Shown: positions 49,505-59,227, counted from the stretch's first letter. The stretch: DNA of 64,000 nucleotides from Scandinavium goeteborgense (GCF_003935895.2 NZ_CP054058.1:3949177-4013176), one strand, 5' to 3'. Notes: generated by a model from the sequence alone, not told the origin. A program made the numbers and translations.

Positions 49505-49584
49505 GGAGAGGTTATCCGTAATGAGGTCGGGGAAGAGAGAGTAGCATTGCTCCACGTTACGGGCGGGGAGGATGTCCCCTGTAT

Positions 49585-50070
49585 TCAGGCGGTAGGACGT
49601 TCGTTCCAGGCATCATGCGCTAACAAATTGCCGTCTTTGTACAGATGGGTGATTTTTTCGTAGTTCATGGCGACGTCTTCCATGTGTCCCGTTCCTGGAC
49701 AGCCGCGCGTGTCGTGCATCACCGGGCTGACGTTAATCACTTTCACGCTCTCCAGGGTTATCCGGTAATACTCCACCTCTTGCCCCGCGTCGTTGATGTG
49801 ATAGAACCTGAACTCAGCAGACTTTAGCGTCTGGCCCGTCGCTGCGGCTTTGAACAGATACGGCGAGGCGCTATCCAGCTCTTTGGTAAACTGGAACGGC
49901 GCATGCTGACGCGTGCCGGTTACTTTCCCGGTCATGGGATCGGTGGGGATAGTGATACTGTGGTGCAAGCCGCGTAATTCAATACTCCCTTCGCGGTCTG
50001 TCACATCGGAAGCACCGCGGATTGTCGCCCCGCCGTCATCGGTCAAAAATAAGTGAACAGGTACAGCCAT
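49585..50070 (-). CDS. hcp: Hcp-family type VI secretion tube protein (orphan, copy B)
   Basis: A 161-residue Hcp protein ([78 protein letters not shown]). It is clearly paralogous to copy A but GC-richer, so the two arrived separately. It is preceded at 21 bases by the DUF1493 gene and followed by fosA on the same strand. ATG 50070 follows AAGGAGC. Confidence 0.9.
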   Translation of the reverse strand: MAVPVHLFLTDDGGATIRGASDVTDREGSIELRGLHHSITIPTDPMTGKVTGTRQHAPFQFTKELDSASPYLFKAAATGQTLKSAEFRFYHINDAGQEVEYYRITLESVKVINVSPVMHDTRGCPGTGHMEDVAMNYEKITHLYKDGNLLAHDAWNERPTA

Positions 50071-50091
50071 AATTAAGCTCCTTGCGAGTGA

Positions 50092-50418
50092 TTAGTCGTA
50101 TAACCATTTCCCGGCTTTTGCTGATTCGATTAGCATGCCGATGGTGAAATCAGGTACATCGACGATGTGTTTCTTAAATGGATTCCACGAGAATTCCACT
50201 TCGGGGTAATACGTTTCCAGCTTGAAATTCCCCAGGTCGACATTGAATTCTGTGAAAAACGCGTTCATTAACTCTTCGACTTCATCAACGTCCAACCGAA
50301 CATCAAAGTAAATACAAGATTCTGCGGTATAGGTTTTGTATTTCTTTTTCCTGAACATGTACACGCCGCTGAAGGACGTAACGAGGGCAATTACCCGCTG
50401 TTCGATATCGTCTACCAT
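50092..50418 (-). CDS. DUF1493 family protein
   Basis: A 108-residue soluble acidic protein resembling DUF1493 (DIEQRVIALVTSF ... LDVDEVEELMNAFFTEFNVDLGNFKLETYYPEVEF ... TIGMLIESAKAGKWLYD). In Salmonella and relatives such proteins sit beside STM2901-type genes and Hcp. It overlaps the upstream gene by 7 bases. A role as immunity or adaptor is only a guess. Confidence 0.75.
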   Translation of the reverse strand: MVDDIEQRVIALVTSFSGVYMFRKKKYKTYTAESCIYFDVRLDVDEVEELMNAFFTEFNVDLGNFKLETYYPEVEFSWNPFKKHIVDVPDFTIGMLIESAKAGKWLYD

Positions 50419-50870
50419 AACTTATCGCTGCCTCGGGCTATCGCGTTGTAATCACGTACTGAGCAGTAAGCGATTTGGGATACATCTGCGGCCAGAATGA
50501 CCTCACCGATTAGGGGAATCGTTCGGGCTACGAATGAACTCACTTTGCGTACCATCCTTCGTTCGACGGTCCAAGGTGTATAACCGCCTATCCACGTTGG
50601 CATTTCAATGCCAAAAGGAAACATCGTATTTTTGAGCAGACCTCTGACACGCTTGGAAACTCTCGATGTGCCAGGGATTGCATTTATTGGTTTTGCGCGA
50701 GTGACCTGATTGTTTACACCGCTATAGAGAGCAGCAACGGCAGCAATATCTTTAACACCAAAATGATCTGCCGTCGTCATTACGAACACCATAAAAAAAA
50801 GCTCTGTTGCCGTCAGGTTAGAGCGTCCTGCATAAAAGTATGTCCCATTGAGTTCCTCTACCGTATCCAC
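50412..50870 (-). CDS. STM2901-family protein
   Basis: A 152-residue protein with the signature ATELFFMVFVMTTADHFGVKDIAAVAALYSG and a hydrophobic C-terminal segment (VARTIPLIGEVILAADVSQIAYCSVRDYNAIAR). It matches the uncharacterised STM2901 family found next to DUF1493 and Hcp genes in enterobacteria. The hydrophobic hairpin would suit a membrane-acting cargo, but no activity is known. It is the first gene of the second hcp cassette. Confidence 0.72.
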   Translation of the reverse strand: MDTVEELNGTYFYAGRSNLTATELFFMVFVMTTADHFGVKDIAAVAALYSGVNNQVTRAKPINAIPGTSRVSKRVRGLLKNTMFPFGIEMPTWIGGYTPWTVERRMVRKVSSFVARTIPLIGEVILAADVSQIAYCSVRDYNAIARGSDKLW

Positions 50871-51012
50871 TTTCAGTCCCTTGCTGATCCTTTGTGGAAC
50901 GCAATCATAGCGGCGGATTAAATGACAATATGAGATCTAACTCTCTGAATTAAAAGAACGGAGATTTTATTTTCGCTTAATAAAACCTCCCGACAAATAT
51001 AATTACTGGAAC

Positions 51013-51276
51013 TTATTTATTCATCCCACGAATTAATTTACGGCGATCTATTAATTTTCCGTTGTCATCGTAATAACGGCTTGGCCAGATGAAACAGGGC
51101 TCAACACCTAACGCATCGGCAATCAAACACTCACCTTTCGGCCATGGCCGGTTAAGCGCATTCGCCAGCGTGGAAGAGCTTAAACCGCTTTGGCGGGACA
51201 ACGCCGCCAGCGACGAGTTGCGCTTACGCAATTGCGCAATGATATCAGCTGGATGCATATCAGTTCTTTTCTGCAT
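51013..51276 (-). CDS. Ner/Nlp-type DNA-binding regulator
   Basis: An 87-residue protein with a lambda-repressor-like helix-turn-helix (DIIAQLRKRNSSLAALSRQSGLSSSTLANALNRPWPKGECLIADALG) of the Mu Ner/Nlp/SfsB type, with the conserved PSRYYDDNGK tail. Phage-derived regulators of this kind are often domesticated. The start ATG 51276 follows AAGGGAGTGA. It is divergent from the XRE gene, with a 123-base shared control region. Confidence 0.85.
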   Translation of the reverse strand: MQKRTDMHPADIIAQLRKRNSSLAALSRQSGLSSSTLANALNRPWPKGECLIADALGVEPCFIWPSRYYDDNGKLIDRRKLIRGMNK

Positions 51277-51399
51277 ATTCACTCCCTTGAGTTAAAGACA
51301 AGTACATATTCTCGACACAAATACTAAGCATAACTTAGTACATTTTCAACGATCAGCTACCAGAATCATGATTCTGTTTCCAGACTTTTCAGGATCATC

Positions 51400-51654
51400 A
51401 TGTTGCCGCATCGGTTAAAAGAAGCGCGTTTAAGAGCAGGTCTTTCACAACAAAAGTTAGGCATTCTTGCGGGTATCGACGAAGCCACTGCTAGCGCACG
51501 GATGAACCAATACGAAAGAGGCATCCATACCCCGGAATTTGCTTTGGCGTGCAAACTTGCTGAAGTGCTGAATGTGCCAGCCTGTTACTTTTATACGGTT
51601 GAGGATGATTTGGCAGAGGTGGTGATGGGGTGGTTTGGAAAGTCGATTATATAA
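51400..51654 (+). CDS. XRE-family helix-turn-helix regulator
   Basis: An 84-residue protein with a Cro/CI-type helix-turn-helix (HRLKEARLRAGLSQQKLGILAGIDEATASARMNQYERGIHTPEFALACKLAEVLNVPACYFYTVED). Similar regulators stand next to mobile or defence loci. It directly precedes the ssp island and could be a controller for it, or a leftover phage regulator. Confidence 0.85.
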   Translation: MLPHRLKEARLRAGLSQQKLGILAGIDEATASARMNQYERGIHTPEFALACKLAEVLNVPACYFYTVEDDLAEVVMGWFGKSII

Positions 51655-51658
51655 GAAA

Positions 51659-51683
51659 GAAATGAGGACAAAGTCCTCATTTC
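51659..51683 (-). terminator. Terminator between the XRE gene and sspD
   Basis: Perfect 11-base stem GAAATGAGGAC / GTCCTCATTTC with an AAA loop. On the minus strand it is followed by TTTCTTATATAAT, suited to ending the sspBCD transcript; the plus-strand side lacks a T run. Confidence 0.75.
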
Positions 51684-51739
51684 AACGTTATGGAAAAATC
51701 ACTTCCTGTTCTCAGTTTTGACATGTACACATCTTGTTC

Positions 51740-52639
51740 TCATTTATAACAAGTAATGCATGCACCGCCACCTTCTTCGAGATCATAGATAGCATCCATA
51801 TCTAATGTATCAATTAGCATAGACTCATCAACCATCGCATGCATACCTAAACGACGCTTTCTCTCACGCTCTTTCTTCTTTTTAAATCGTTCAAGAACTT
51901 TTTCATGATTAGCCTTAATTTGTTCGATGCGTGCCGGGTCTTCGAGTGTTTCCAGAGGTTCATTCGGACCCATCCAGAAAAAGGTTTCACCATTAGCACT
52001 AGTCTCAGCGCGCTTTTCATAAGACTTTGCCTCTTCAAACGCGTCCGGATGACGTTCCATTAAACGTACCCATTCAATTTTACGTTGGAAAAAACAAAAG
52101 GTACAACCAGACCTAGAACGCCAGTCGTAGTACTTTGGAAGCCCAAGGCCAGCACTATCAAGAATATCCAAGACACCTTGTTTTTTAATACCATCATCTG
52201 CAAAGGGTAATTTTATTGTGAGATATTGTTGATTCTCATTCGGACGATAGCCATCACGCCATGGTTCATCCGCACGGATGCCTACATATGAAATTACTTC
52301 ATAGCCATCATCAAGAAAGGGTTTAATCCATTTCTCAAAAGGCTCTAGTTTCATTCGAATGGTGCACCACCGCTGCTGCCCCGCAGGCAAAAAATTGTTG
52401 TGTTGTTTTAACCAATAATCAAAGCCTTTCTTGTCATTGATATGAAGGATTGGTTTTCCAAGCACAATTTCAAGCTGCTCAAGATAATCATATACTTCAG
52501 GTAGTTCCTTACCTGTATCCGTGAAGAAATACTCGATATCTAGCTCAGGGTAATTTCTGGCCATGTAAACTGCAAGTGCTGCACTATCTTTCCCGCCTGA
52601 TAATCCGAGTACATGTTTTACTTTTTTCAAATTACTCAT
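51740..52639 (-). CDS. sspD: SspD-like PAPS-reductase/ATP-pyrophosphatase of DNA phosphorothioation
   Basis: A 299-residue adenine-nucleotide alpha-hydrolase. The PP-loop SGGKDS is at residues 14-19. Cysteines at 92, 179 and 182 (CTFC) and a C-terminal CITCYK (294, 297) could hold an iron-sulfur cluster, as in DndC. A lysine/arginine-rich stretch (251-263) could contact DNA. In the Ssp system SspD activates the backbone phosphate for sulfur insertion. It is the third gene of sspB-sspC-sspD, 17 bases after sspC. Confidence 0.85.
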   Translation of the reverse strand: MSNLKKVKHVLGLSGGKDSAALAVYMARNYPELDIEYFFTDTGKELPEVYDYLEQLEIVLGKPILHINDKKGFDYWLKQHNNFLPAGQQRWCTIRMKLEPFEKWIKPFLDDGYEVISYVGIRADEPWRDGYRPNENQQYLTIKLPFADDGIKKQGVLDILDSAGLGLPKYYDWRSRSGCTFCFFQRKIEWVRLMERHPDAFEEAKSYEKRAETSANGETFFWMGPNEPLETLEDPARIEQIKANHEKVLERFKKKKERERKRRLGMHAMVDESMLIDTLDMDAIYDLEEGGGACITCYK

Positions 52640-52656
52640 GAGTAATACCTCTTCAT

Positions 52657-55600
52657 TTAACCCTGAGCTTCCAGCGTTTCTTTCAGTATATGCTGCAAAA
52701 CATGAATTCTCTCGAACTCATCAAGACCTTGCAATTGTACCTCAACTGCAGTGCGTGTAGAGACAAGTTTGTCCTCATCAACTAGTCGGATTTCTTTTTT
52801 ATACGATTGCAATTTTCCATCATCGCCTTCTAATACTAGGGAAACTAGCTTTGTTTTATGGCCAAGAGAACAAACGCTTGAATTTTCAGATTGTGATTTT
52901 ACTACACTTAAAAAATCCTGGGAAAAGTCACTTATTTTATTAGAGGCAGTAAGTAATAAACCTTCATTCCAATTTTGCTTACCACGACCAATCACAATCT
53001 GAATGATGCTCTCAAGCCATTCTGACAATCCTGTTTCGCTTTTGGCAAGTTCTCTTGCAAATGCTTTCAACCGAATATCCCCAGATTTTTGCTCAACGGC
53101 AAGGCACATCTGATTAAGTTCCTGACCGCTCTCAGGGAAAATTGCTTTTACCTTATCCTTAATATTAGTAAGCATTTGTTCGTGTTTATCACGTAAAATC
53201 TTGAAGCTGTCTGCAAGGATATCAATCCTTTCATTATGAGAAAATTTATTTTTTGGATCGATAATATTGACTAAATCATTCATAAGTAAGGAATGAGGAT
53301 CATTCGCTTGTAAGAAAAGATCACGAACATTTAGAACAAGTTTATTCTTCAACACATCCCCCTCAACGAAGGAATGTGCATTCTTAACCCACTGAGGTAA
53401 GTTATGGACAATTGTTACAAGTGGAGTTGCAACAGCTAATATATTATTCAGAACCTGCCGGTTGGATTCCGTTGCTGCAAATACAGCTAGTTTTTGCAAC
53501 CAACCGAGATCTTCTTTAGCGAGTTCTATGTGTTTAACTGCTATTTCATGCGGCGATCTAATTAACTTATGTACATAATCAACATCCGGCTCTGCAATAA
53601 AAGCAAAATCACCATGCAGATCTTTCTCATAATAGGCGATATCTTGGCCTTGCGATTTTAGAAAAGCCAATAAGAAAATTAGAATTACACCTTGAGTAAG
53701 GCCGTATGGAGGCTGAGACCATACATCTATAATTTTAGATAATGGCACTTTTGAGTCTTTGCTCTTTTTTATAAGCGCCAAAGCCTCGGAAAATATAGCG
53801 TCTAACTCAGGGGCTAAATCTTTCGTGAACCAATGACAGCCATTTTCACCAACTGCGGAGTGGATATCAGTTTTCCTCAAGCAACTAATATACATCGACA
53901 TTTCAGGTGGAAATCCCTCAATACCAAGATTCTCTTCGACTTCATGGTTTAACATCGCTTCAAGCAATTTTTTAAGGGCTGATACAGCAGTACCTGACAA
54001 TTTATTGCGATTGACAAGTTCATTTTTAATCTGAGGAGTACGAGAAAATATTTGATCTGCCGCATATGAAGTGATTTGGCTCAAGGATTTATTTGTGAAA
54101 ACCTTGCCATCATAATACCAATCTGCATTATTGAATGCTGAATGTATAGCCTCTGCTAAAGCATTTTGGCTATTCTGCTTACGACCTTCATATTCTTTCT
54201 GTGCAACTTTATCATGCTGAAGGATTCTACCAATTTCTTTATCAGATTTTATCAACTCTAAGGCATAACATTCTCGAGCTAACACATGGATATCCTGCGC
54301 ATTTTTAGCACAAGAGACGATGGTCCTTTTATTTTTTTTGCTCATCTCAATCAGGGATTGATCAGTCTCATAACTTAGAAGCAAAGCAAAACGCGAAAAC
54401 CCACCATTTCCTATAGGAAGCCATAGTGTTTCATCAGTAATACTGGAAAGTATTTTCTTTTCAGCCCAACGTAATGTCCCAAATGTATGATAATGTCCTT
54501 TTGCAATCACTTGCTCGCTAAAGCTAATGTAAGAAATTGCTTCATCTGTGTCCTGCAATTGTTCCATTTTATTCTCGATTAGAGCGGGGATATCGAGATC
54601 TGATCCTTCAAATACAACCCAAGAAGAGATATGTTTACGATAGATTATGCAAGATTTTTCCTTTAGCAATTCAAGGTAAAGATTAAGTTCATCTTTATCG
54701 GCTACTTCGGTTGCAGTAAGGAGCAGAGATTCGGACGCCGTTAAGTTAGCTGGTCGGCCAAATAATGTAATCAATGCAATTGTTTTTAAAATAGATATAG
54801 CTTTTGATGGAAGATCTTTTTGCTTTGCAATACGGATTGATTCTGTCGCAGCAGCCCAAGCATGACCATCCGGCGAACTTAGAATAGTATGCTCGAGATT
54901 TGCTTCTAGATAGTCCCACAGGTCTATTAAATCATAGCGAGCATTAAGATCTATTGAATTTTTAAGAAATAGTTGGAAGCTATGCTGCTCATGCGAGTTA
55001 AGAAAGCTAAAAGTACTACGCTCATTTTGGCTAAATCGACGTTTTGATAGCGGCCCTAAAAGTAATGCGGTTAAAGGGTGTATTGGGATACATTGCAATA
55101 ATCGGGATCTTAGCTGCTCTTTACGCTCAAAACTATCATTAAGAGCTTCAAGTACTGATGCGACATATTCATCAGAAGTATTAACTACACCATGCCTAAC
55201 AATCGACTTACCAATAAGAGCGACTGTCTCATCCGTCGATACATTATACAATATATCATTATACCGCCCCTGGATTTTTCCCCATTCTTCTTGGAGTTTA
55301 GTTCCTCGGCCTTTGGCATATTCTGAAAAAGCCTGATGTAATAGACCAAGAAAAATGACAGGGGTATCGATACGCCCAAGAATTTCAGCAATATCCTGAA
55401 ATAAATGTAGATCGCCTTTATTTTTATTTATAAATTCGAGGCTTTTTCCCATTTCATCAGCGATAACTAAAACGCCATCAACATATTGTCGTACTTCAGA
55501 AAATAACGAGCTCCAAATTTCGATAAGTTGAGAGTCGCTATTAATTTTTAAACGATTATATTTCTCGAATAAAAATTTAGTATTAGGATGTTCATCTAAT

Positions 55601-55995
55601 GCAACAAGAGTGGCTTGCCAAAATGCCTCTAAAGGACCATTGACACCGCCAACTGAGCGAATCTGTAACCAGCCTTTACTGAAATCAACACTCTTGGTTA
55701 ATAGCTCTGTAGTGTCAGAGTTAATTACCTCCAACGCAGCTGATCGAATTGCAGGCTCTGAATGCAAAAGGCCCGTAAGAAGCAGGGCAATTGTAGATTT
55801 ACCCGAACCATAGGGACCTGTAAGGGTATAGGCACGTTGTCCTGACTGAGCATATTGTCTAATCAGTGTCTCGAGAGTTGTTTGAGCAGTGCCGTGATAA
55901 ACAAGGCCAGAAAAAAAATCAACACTGAGATCGCTATTAACGCGCGTTGAGCGTTGATGCCGTGTTGCAATTGAGTAGTAATTTGTAAGATTCAT
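52657..55995 (-). CDS. sspC: SspC-like large P-loop ATPase
   Basis: A 1112-residue protein with Walker A GPYGSGKS at 60-67 and Walker B-like VLVIADE at 175-181. The rest is long and alpha-helical without recognisable catalytic motifs. In the SspBCD modification module, SspC is the ATPase acting with the nickase SspB and SspD. It starts 3 bases after the sspB stop. AT-rich codon use contrasts with the backbone. Confidence 0.82.
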   Translation of the reverse strand: MNLTNYYSIATRHQRSTRVNSDLSVDFFSGLVYHGTAQTTLETLIRQYAQSGQRAYTLTGPYGSGKSTIALLLTGLLHSEPAIRSAALEVINSDTTELLTKSVDFSKGWLQIRSVGGVNGPLEAFWQATLVALDEHPNTKFLFEKYNRLKINSDSQLIEIWSSLFSEVRQYVDGVLVIADEMGKSLEFINKNKGDLHLFQDIAEILGRIDTPVIFLGLLHQAFSEYAKGRGTKLQEEWGKIQGRYNDILYNVSTDETVALIGKSIVRHGVVNTSDEYVASVLEALNDSFERKEQLRSRLLQCIPIHPLTALLLGPLSKRRFSQNERSTFSFLNSHEQHSFQLFLKNSIDLNARYDLIDLWDYLEANLEHTILSSPDGHAWAAATESIRIAKQKDLPSKAISILKTIALITLFGRPANLTASESLLLTATEVADKDELNLYLELLKEKSCIIYRKHISSWVVFEGSDLDIPALIENKMEQLQDTDEAISYISFSEQVIAKGHYHTFGTLRWAEKKILSSITDETLWLPIGNGGFSRFALLLSYETDQSLIEMSKKNKRTIVSCAKNAQDIHVLARECYALELIKSDKEIGRILQHDKVAQKEYEGRKQNSQNALAEAIHSAFNNADWYYDGKVFTNKSLSQITSYAADQIFSRTPQIKNELVNRNKLSGTAVSALKKLLEAMLNHEVEENLGIEGFPPEMSMYISCLRKTDIHSAVGENGCHWFTKDLAPELDAIFSEALALIKKSKDSKVPLSKIIDVWSQPPYGLTQGVILIFLLAFLKSQGQDIAYYEKDLHGDFAFIAEPDVDYVHKLIRSPHEIAVKHIELAKEDLGWLQKLAVFAATESNRQVLNNILAVATPLVTIVHNLPQWVKNAHSFVEGDVLKNKLVLNVRDLFLQANDPHSLLMNDLVNIIDPKNKFSHNERIDILADSFKILRDKHEQMLTNIKDKVKAIFPESGQELNQMCLAVEQKSGDIRLKAFARELAKSETGLSEWLESIIQIVIGRGKQNWNEGLLLTASNKISDFSQDFLSVVKSQSENSSVCSLGHKTKLVSLVLEGDDGKLQSYKKEIRLVDEDKLVSTRTAVEVQLQGLDEFERIHVLQHILKETLEAQG

Positions 55996-55998
55996 TAT

Positions 55999-56958
55999 TT
56001 ACTCCCCTTGGTAATATTGCTTAAGATAGAGGCTAGGTTCAATAGTTTGAATGTCGGTAAAGTAGTGCTGCACTTGACGCAATCCTTGTGTGTCAGTCCA
56101 AGCAATTTTCCCTTCACTAAGTAATTCAATTTTGTCTAATTTATCGCTGAGGTCTGACGCCGATAGTCTGAAGACCCTACCAGGGGAACCTACGTCATGG
56201 AGTAAAGTATCAAACGAAACTGTTGATAGCGTATTAATGATAGAACCATCACTATCTTTCTGCTTCCTTTGCATAAAATCAATAAGCGAATAAGCAAAAA
56301 TTTCTATAGGCAGAGAACTTTGATTTGATAATTCCGCGCGAAAATCTTTACTGCTTTCTTGTGTAATTAATTCCAATTCGGTAAAAGGAGAAGTAAAGCT
56401 ATCTTCATTAATTTTATTTGTAGCAGTACGTCTCACACTATACATTTGAAATAGGCAGTCGATATCTTTGCTTAAAGTCGCTTCGTTCAGCTCTTTATCG
56501 TGATTACCTAATGAAAGCATTATGTCTTTTCTTAATTGCTCTTTACTTATTCTTAATCCATTGAAATAATTAAAAAACCAACGAGCGGCATTCAATTCTG
56601 CGAATTGATCCTGAATAGATTGAGCCAACCAATGAAGAAGCCACACTGTACCAATTTTATCCATGTATTTGTCATATGCATCCTCACCTATAAACAAAGC
56701 TTTAGCCAAATCAGTGAGCTCATAACTTTGTTGTTTTTTGTCTACACAACACACAAGATTCAAGTTTCGAATCCAGTAACGAACTGAGAGGACCATGTTT
56801 TTCCCCATACCCATAGACAGCATCTGCTTTTCAACATTGTCTTGACTAGAGATAGACGCCCCTTCATTAACCTCTTGAATTATCTTGTAAATCCATCCAT
56901 AGCGGATAGGAAAGGTTTGATGACCTGAAAATTTGAGAACGCTAGATTCTATGCTCAA
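55999..56958 (-). CDS. sspB: SspB-like DUF4007 protein (phosphorothioation nickase)
   Basis: 319 residues of the DUF4007 family, with the hallmark KFSGHQTFPIRYGWIYK at residues 9-25 and a winged-helix-like middle. Published SspB proteins nick DNA at the site to be sulfur-modified; no catalytic motif is obvious by eye. The start is TTG 56958 (no ATG is available before the conserved motif) with an AAGG 9 bases upstream. It is the first gene of the operon, and a TATACT -10-like element lies near 57003-57015 on the minus strand. Confidence 0.83.
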   Translation of the reverse strand: MSIESSVLKFSGHQTFPIRYGWIYKIIQEVNEGASISSQDNVEKQMLSMGMGKNMVLSVRYWIRNLNLVCCVDKKQQSYELTDLAKALFIGEDAYDKYMDKIGTVWLLHWLAQSIQDQFAELNAARWFFNYFNGLRISKEQLRKDIMLSLGNHDKELNEATLSKDIDCLFQMYSVRRTATNKINEDSFTSPFTELELITQESSKDFRAELSNQSSLPIEIFAYSLIDFMQRKQKDSDGSIINTLSTVSFDTLLHDVGSPGRVFRLSASDLSDKLDKIELLSEGKIAWTDTQGLRQVQHYFTDIQTIEPSLYLKQYYQGE

Positions 56959-57596
56959 TGTGTCTACCTTGCTGAATTGGAGATTTTATCCAAAGAGAGA
57001 TTTTACAGTATATTAGGCTCAGATCTAGAGGAAAACATAAAAGTTAAAGTTATAATGAGTTGCTGATTCTGAACTTTTTCTGTTTTTGCAATTGTGCAAC
57101 AACAACGATAACTTATTGATAAAAATCAATTTATATATCCTACCATCGGCGTGTTGTGTGAGTACTGCAGTTTTCGCAAAAAGTCATTGCTATGGTACCT
57201 TTCAAGCCTTACAACACGATGAATCACTATCTATAATTAAGTACATCTATAGCTCCGCTTGAAATAGTAACACATGGAACAATTAGCAAGGATATCTATT
57301 GCCTTTAGCCACTATATACTGCATTAGGGGGAGTTTCGTTATTGATATGTCGTTGTGTGCCTTCCCATATCAACGCTAATTTTTGGTAAAAATGTTATAG
57401 TTCATGGATTATTGACAAATATCAGTTGCTTTTGTTCTACTAATTCATTAAAAAAATAAAGTGGTTATAATGAGAACGGAATACCTGTAACTTAACGCAA
57501 ATTACAAGAGTAATTTGCATGGGGCCTGTACTCTACAGTATGCTTGAGGAAGTACTGAGGTCATAGCTTAAACTACTTGATATGGTTTAACTAAGA
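56959..57596. promoter_or_regulatory. 638-base divergent control region of the defence island
   Basis: AT-rich DNA between sspB (minus) and the helicase gene (plus), with no convincing gene on either strand. It must hold both promoters. An 8-base inverted pair, CGTGTTGT/ACAACACG (57150-57157 and 57211-57218), is visible but could be chance. The length is unusual for an otherwise compact island. Confidence 0.5.
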
Positions 57597-59225
57597 ATGA
57601 ACTTGTTAGTTGAATGTTTAAAAGAAATGTCTGAAGAGCAACTTGGTTCTTTGCTCCCTAAGGGAGCTGCAGACTTTGTAAACGATTTGTTAGGTACTGA
57701 TTCATTTCCGCGAGAGAGTATAGCGAAAGCAATTGCACGCTCCCGAGCAAGTGAATTTATCACAGAAAAACGATTAAGGGATGAATTACTTAATACTGTT
57801 TCCCCTACAATATTAGGAAAGATTTTTCCTATTTTCGCTTTGTCGGGAAAACCGATAGGTATTGCCCATTATAAACATGCCATACTTTGGGCTAACAACC
57901 CTGAGAATTTTCTGAGTTTTGCCCAGAATTTAGGTGTAGCAGATCAGTTTATATCATCACAGTCTGTAGATACTAGCCTTACTAGCATTGCTAGTGTTAG
58001 TCCAAAATATAAGCTATATCCTTACCAGAAAAAAATATCTGATAAAGTCCTTTCAAAATTAAAAGAAGAGAATCGTTTACTAGTTCATTTACCTACAGGC
58101 GCTGGTAAGACAAGAACTGCAATGAATATCGCAGTTGAACATCTAAGAGAGTCTCCCAGCCATCTTGTACTATGGCTAGCTGATCGCGAAGAATTATGCC
58201 AACAAGCGTTCAACGAATTCTATAAGGCCTGGGGATTTTGTGGTGTTCGAGATACAACCCTTTATGGATTTTATTCCTCGAGTAGTGAAAGTTTGGGCGG
58301 GATCGATAGTGGATTTATTGTTGCCGGTCTTCATACTCTGAACTCCATACGATTAAAAAACTCGAGAAATCTGGAGTTACTTTATGACAAACTTAGAGAA
58401 AAAGTCACTTTAGTTATTTTTGATGAGGCGCATAAAGCAGTAGCTACCACTTATAAATCCATAACTGAAGATTTTATTAATAGCGCTAAATTCAATGCGA
58501 AGTTAATTGGTCTCACTGCAACTCCGGGTAGAAAATTCGGTTGTGATTCAATAGATAGTGAAAATCATTTGCTAGCGAGTTTTTTTAACTTTAATAAAGT
58601 CTCTATGGAGGTATCGGGATATATATCACCTATAGACTATTTGGTAGCGAATGGCTATTTATCTAAAGCTAACTTTAGCTCGCTAAATTATTCACAATCA
58701 GAAGTTATTGGTTATGAACTACAGGGGGAAAATAAAAACGATACTTTTAAGGCCCTTGCTAATAACCAATCACGTAATAAGACATTATTAAATACAATTA
58801 AAAAAGAAGCTAGCCAAGGCAAGCAGGTCATTGTTTTTGCATGTTCAGTTACTCATGCGCAATATATTTCAGTTGCATTGAATTGCATGGGTGTATCTAG
58901 TGCCTCTATTGATAGCAAAATAGACACGACTGAATCAAGGCGTCTAAAAATATCACAATATAAAAAAGGTGAAATCCAAGTTTTAACAAACTTTAATGTT
59001 TTAACTGCAGGTTTTGATGCACCCTGTACGAGCGTAACTGTCATAGCGAAACCAACTAACTCTCTTGTCGAGTATCTACAGATGGCAGGAAGAGCAATGA
59101 GAGGCGTACAAAGTGGTGGGAATAAAGAATGTTGGATTTACAATGTAAACGATGACATCCCTGAATTCCAAAGTATAAATTTAGCATTTGAACATTGGGA
59201 TCAAATGTGGACTGAGAATCAATAA
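57597..59225 (+). CDS. DEAH-box superfamily 2 helicase (SspF-type effector candidate)
   Basis: 542 residues. An N-terminal domain of about 135 residues has no known motif. The SF2 core follows: LPTGAGKT (165-172), DEAH (276-279), TATP (307-310) and the motif VI region QMAGRAMRG near residue 500. It resembles restriction-enzyme-type helicase subunits without a visible nuclease domain. It is first in a plus-strand operon and is followed after 2 bases by the GHKL gene. By layout it corresponds to one of the SspFGH proteins; which letter applies should be checked. Confidence 0.82.
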   Translation: MNLLVECLKEMSEEQLGSLLPKGAADFVNDLLGTDSFPRESIAKAIARSRASEFITEKRLRDELLNTVSPTILGKIFPIFALSGKPIGIAHYKHAILWANNPENFLSFAQNLGVADQFISSQSVDTSLTSIASVSPKYKLYPYQKKISDKVLSKLKEENRLLVHLPTGAGKTRTAMNIAVEHLRESPSHLVLWLADREELCQQAFNEFYKAWGFCGVRDTTLYGFYSSSSESLGGIDSGFIVAGLHTLNSIRLKNSRNLELLYDKLREKVTLVIFDEAHKAVATTYKSITEDFINSAKFNAKLIGLTATPGRKFGCDSIDSENHLLASFFNFNKVSMEVSGYISPIDYLVANGYLSKANFSSLNYSQSEVIGYELQGENKNDTFKALANNQSRNKTLLNTIKKEASQGKQVIVFACSVTHAQYISVALNCMGVSSASIDSKIDTTESRRLKISQYKKGEIQVLTNFNVLTAGFDAPCTSVTVIAKPTNSLVEYLQMAGRAMRGVQSGGNKECWIYNVNDDIPEFQSINLAFEHWDQMWTENQ

Positions 59226-59227
59226 AA

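Noticed and set aside
51740-56958. Assignment of the minus-strand genes to Dnd (dndBCDE) or BREX.
   Set aside because: There is no DndB/DndE-like gene, no SMC-like DndD and no PglX/PglZ/BrxL; the DUF4007 protein with this ATPase and PAPS-reductase order fits Ssp.
57150-57218. Inverted pair CGTGTTGT/ACAACACG in the ssp control region as an operator.
   Set aside because: Arms are only 8 bases and 53 bases apart; this can occur by chance in a 638-base region.
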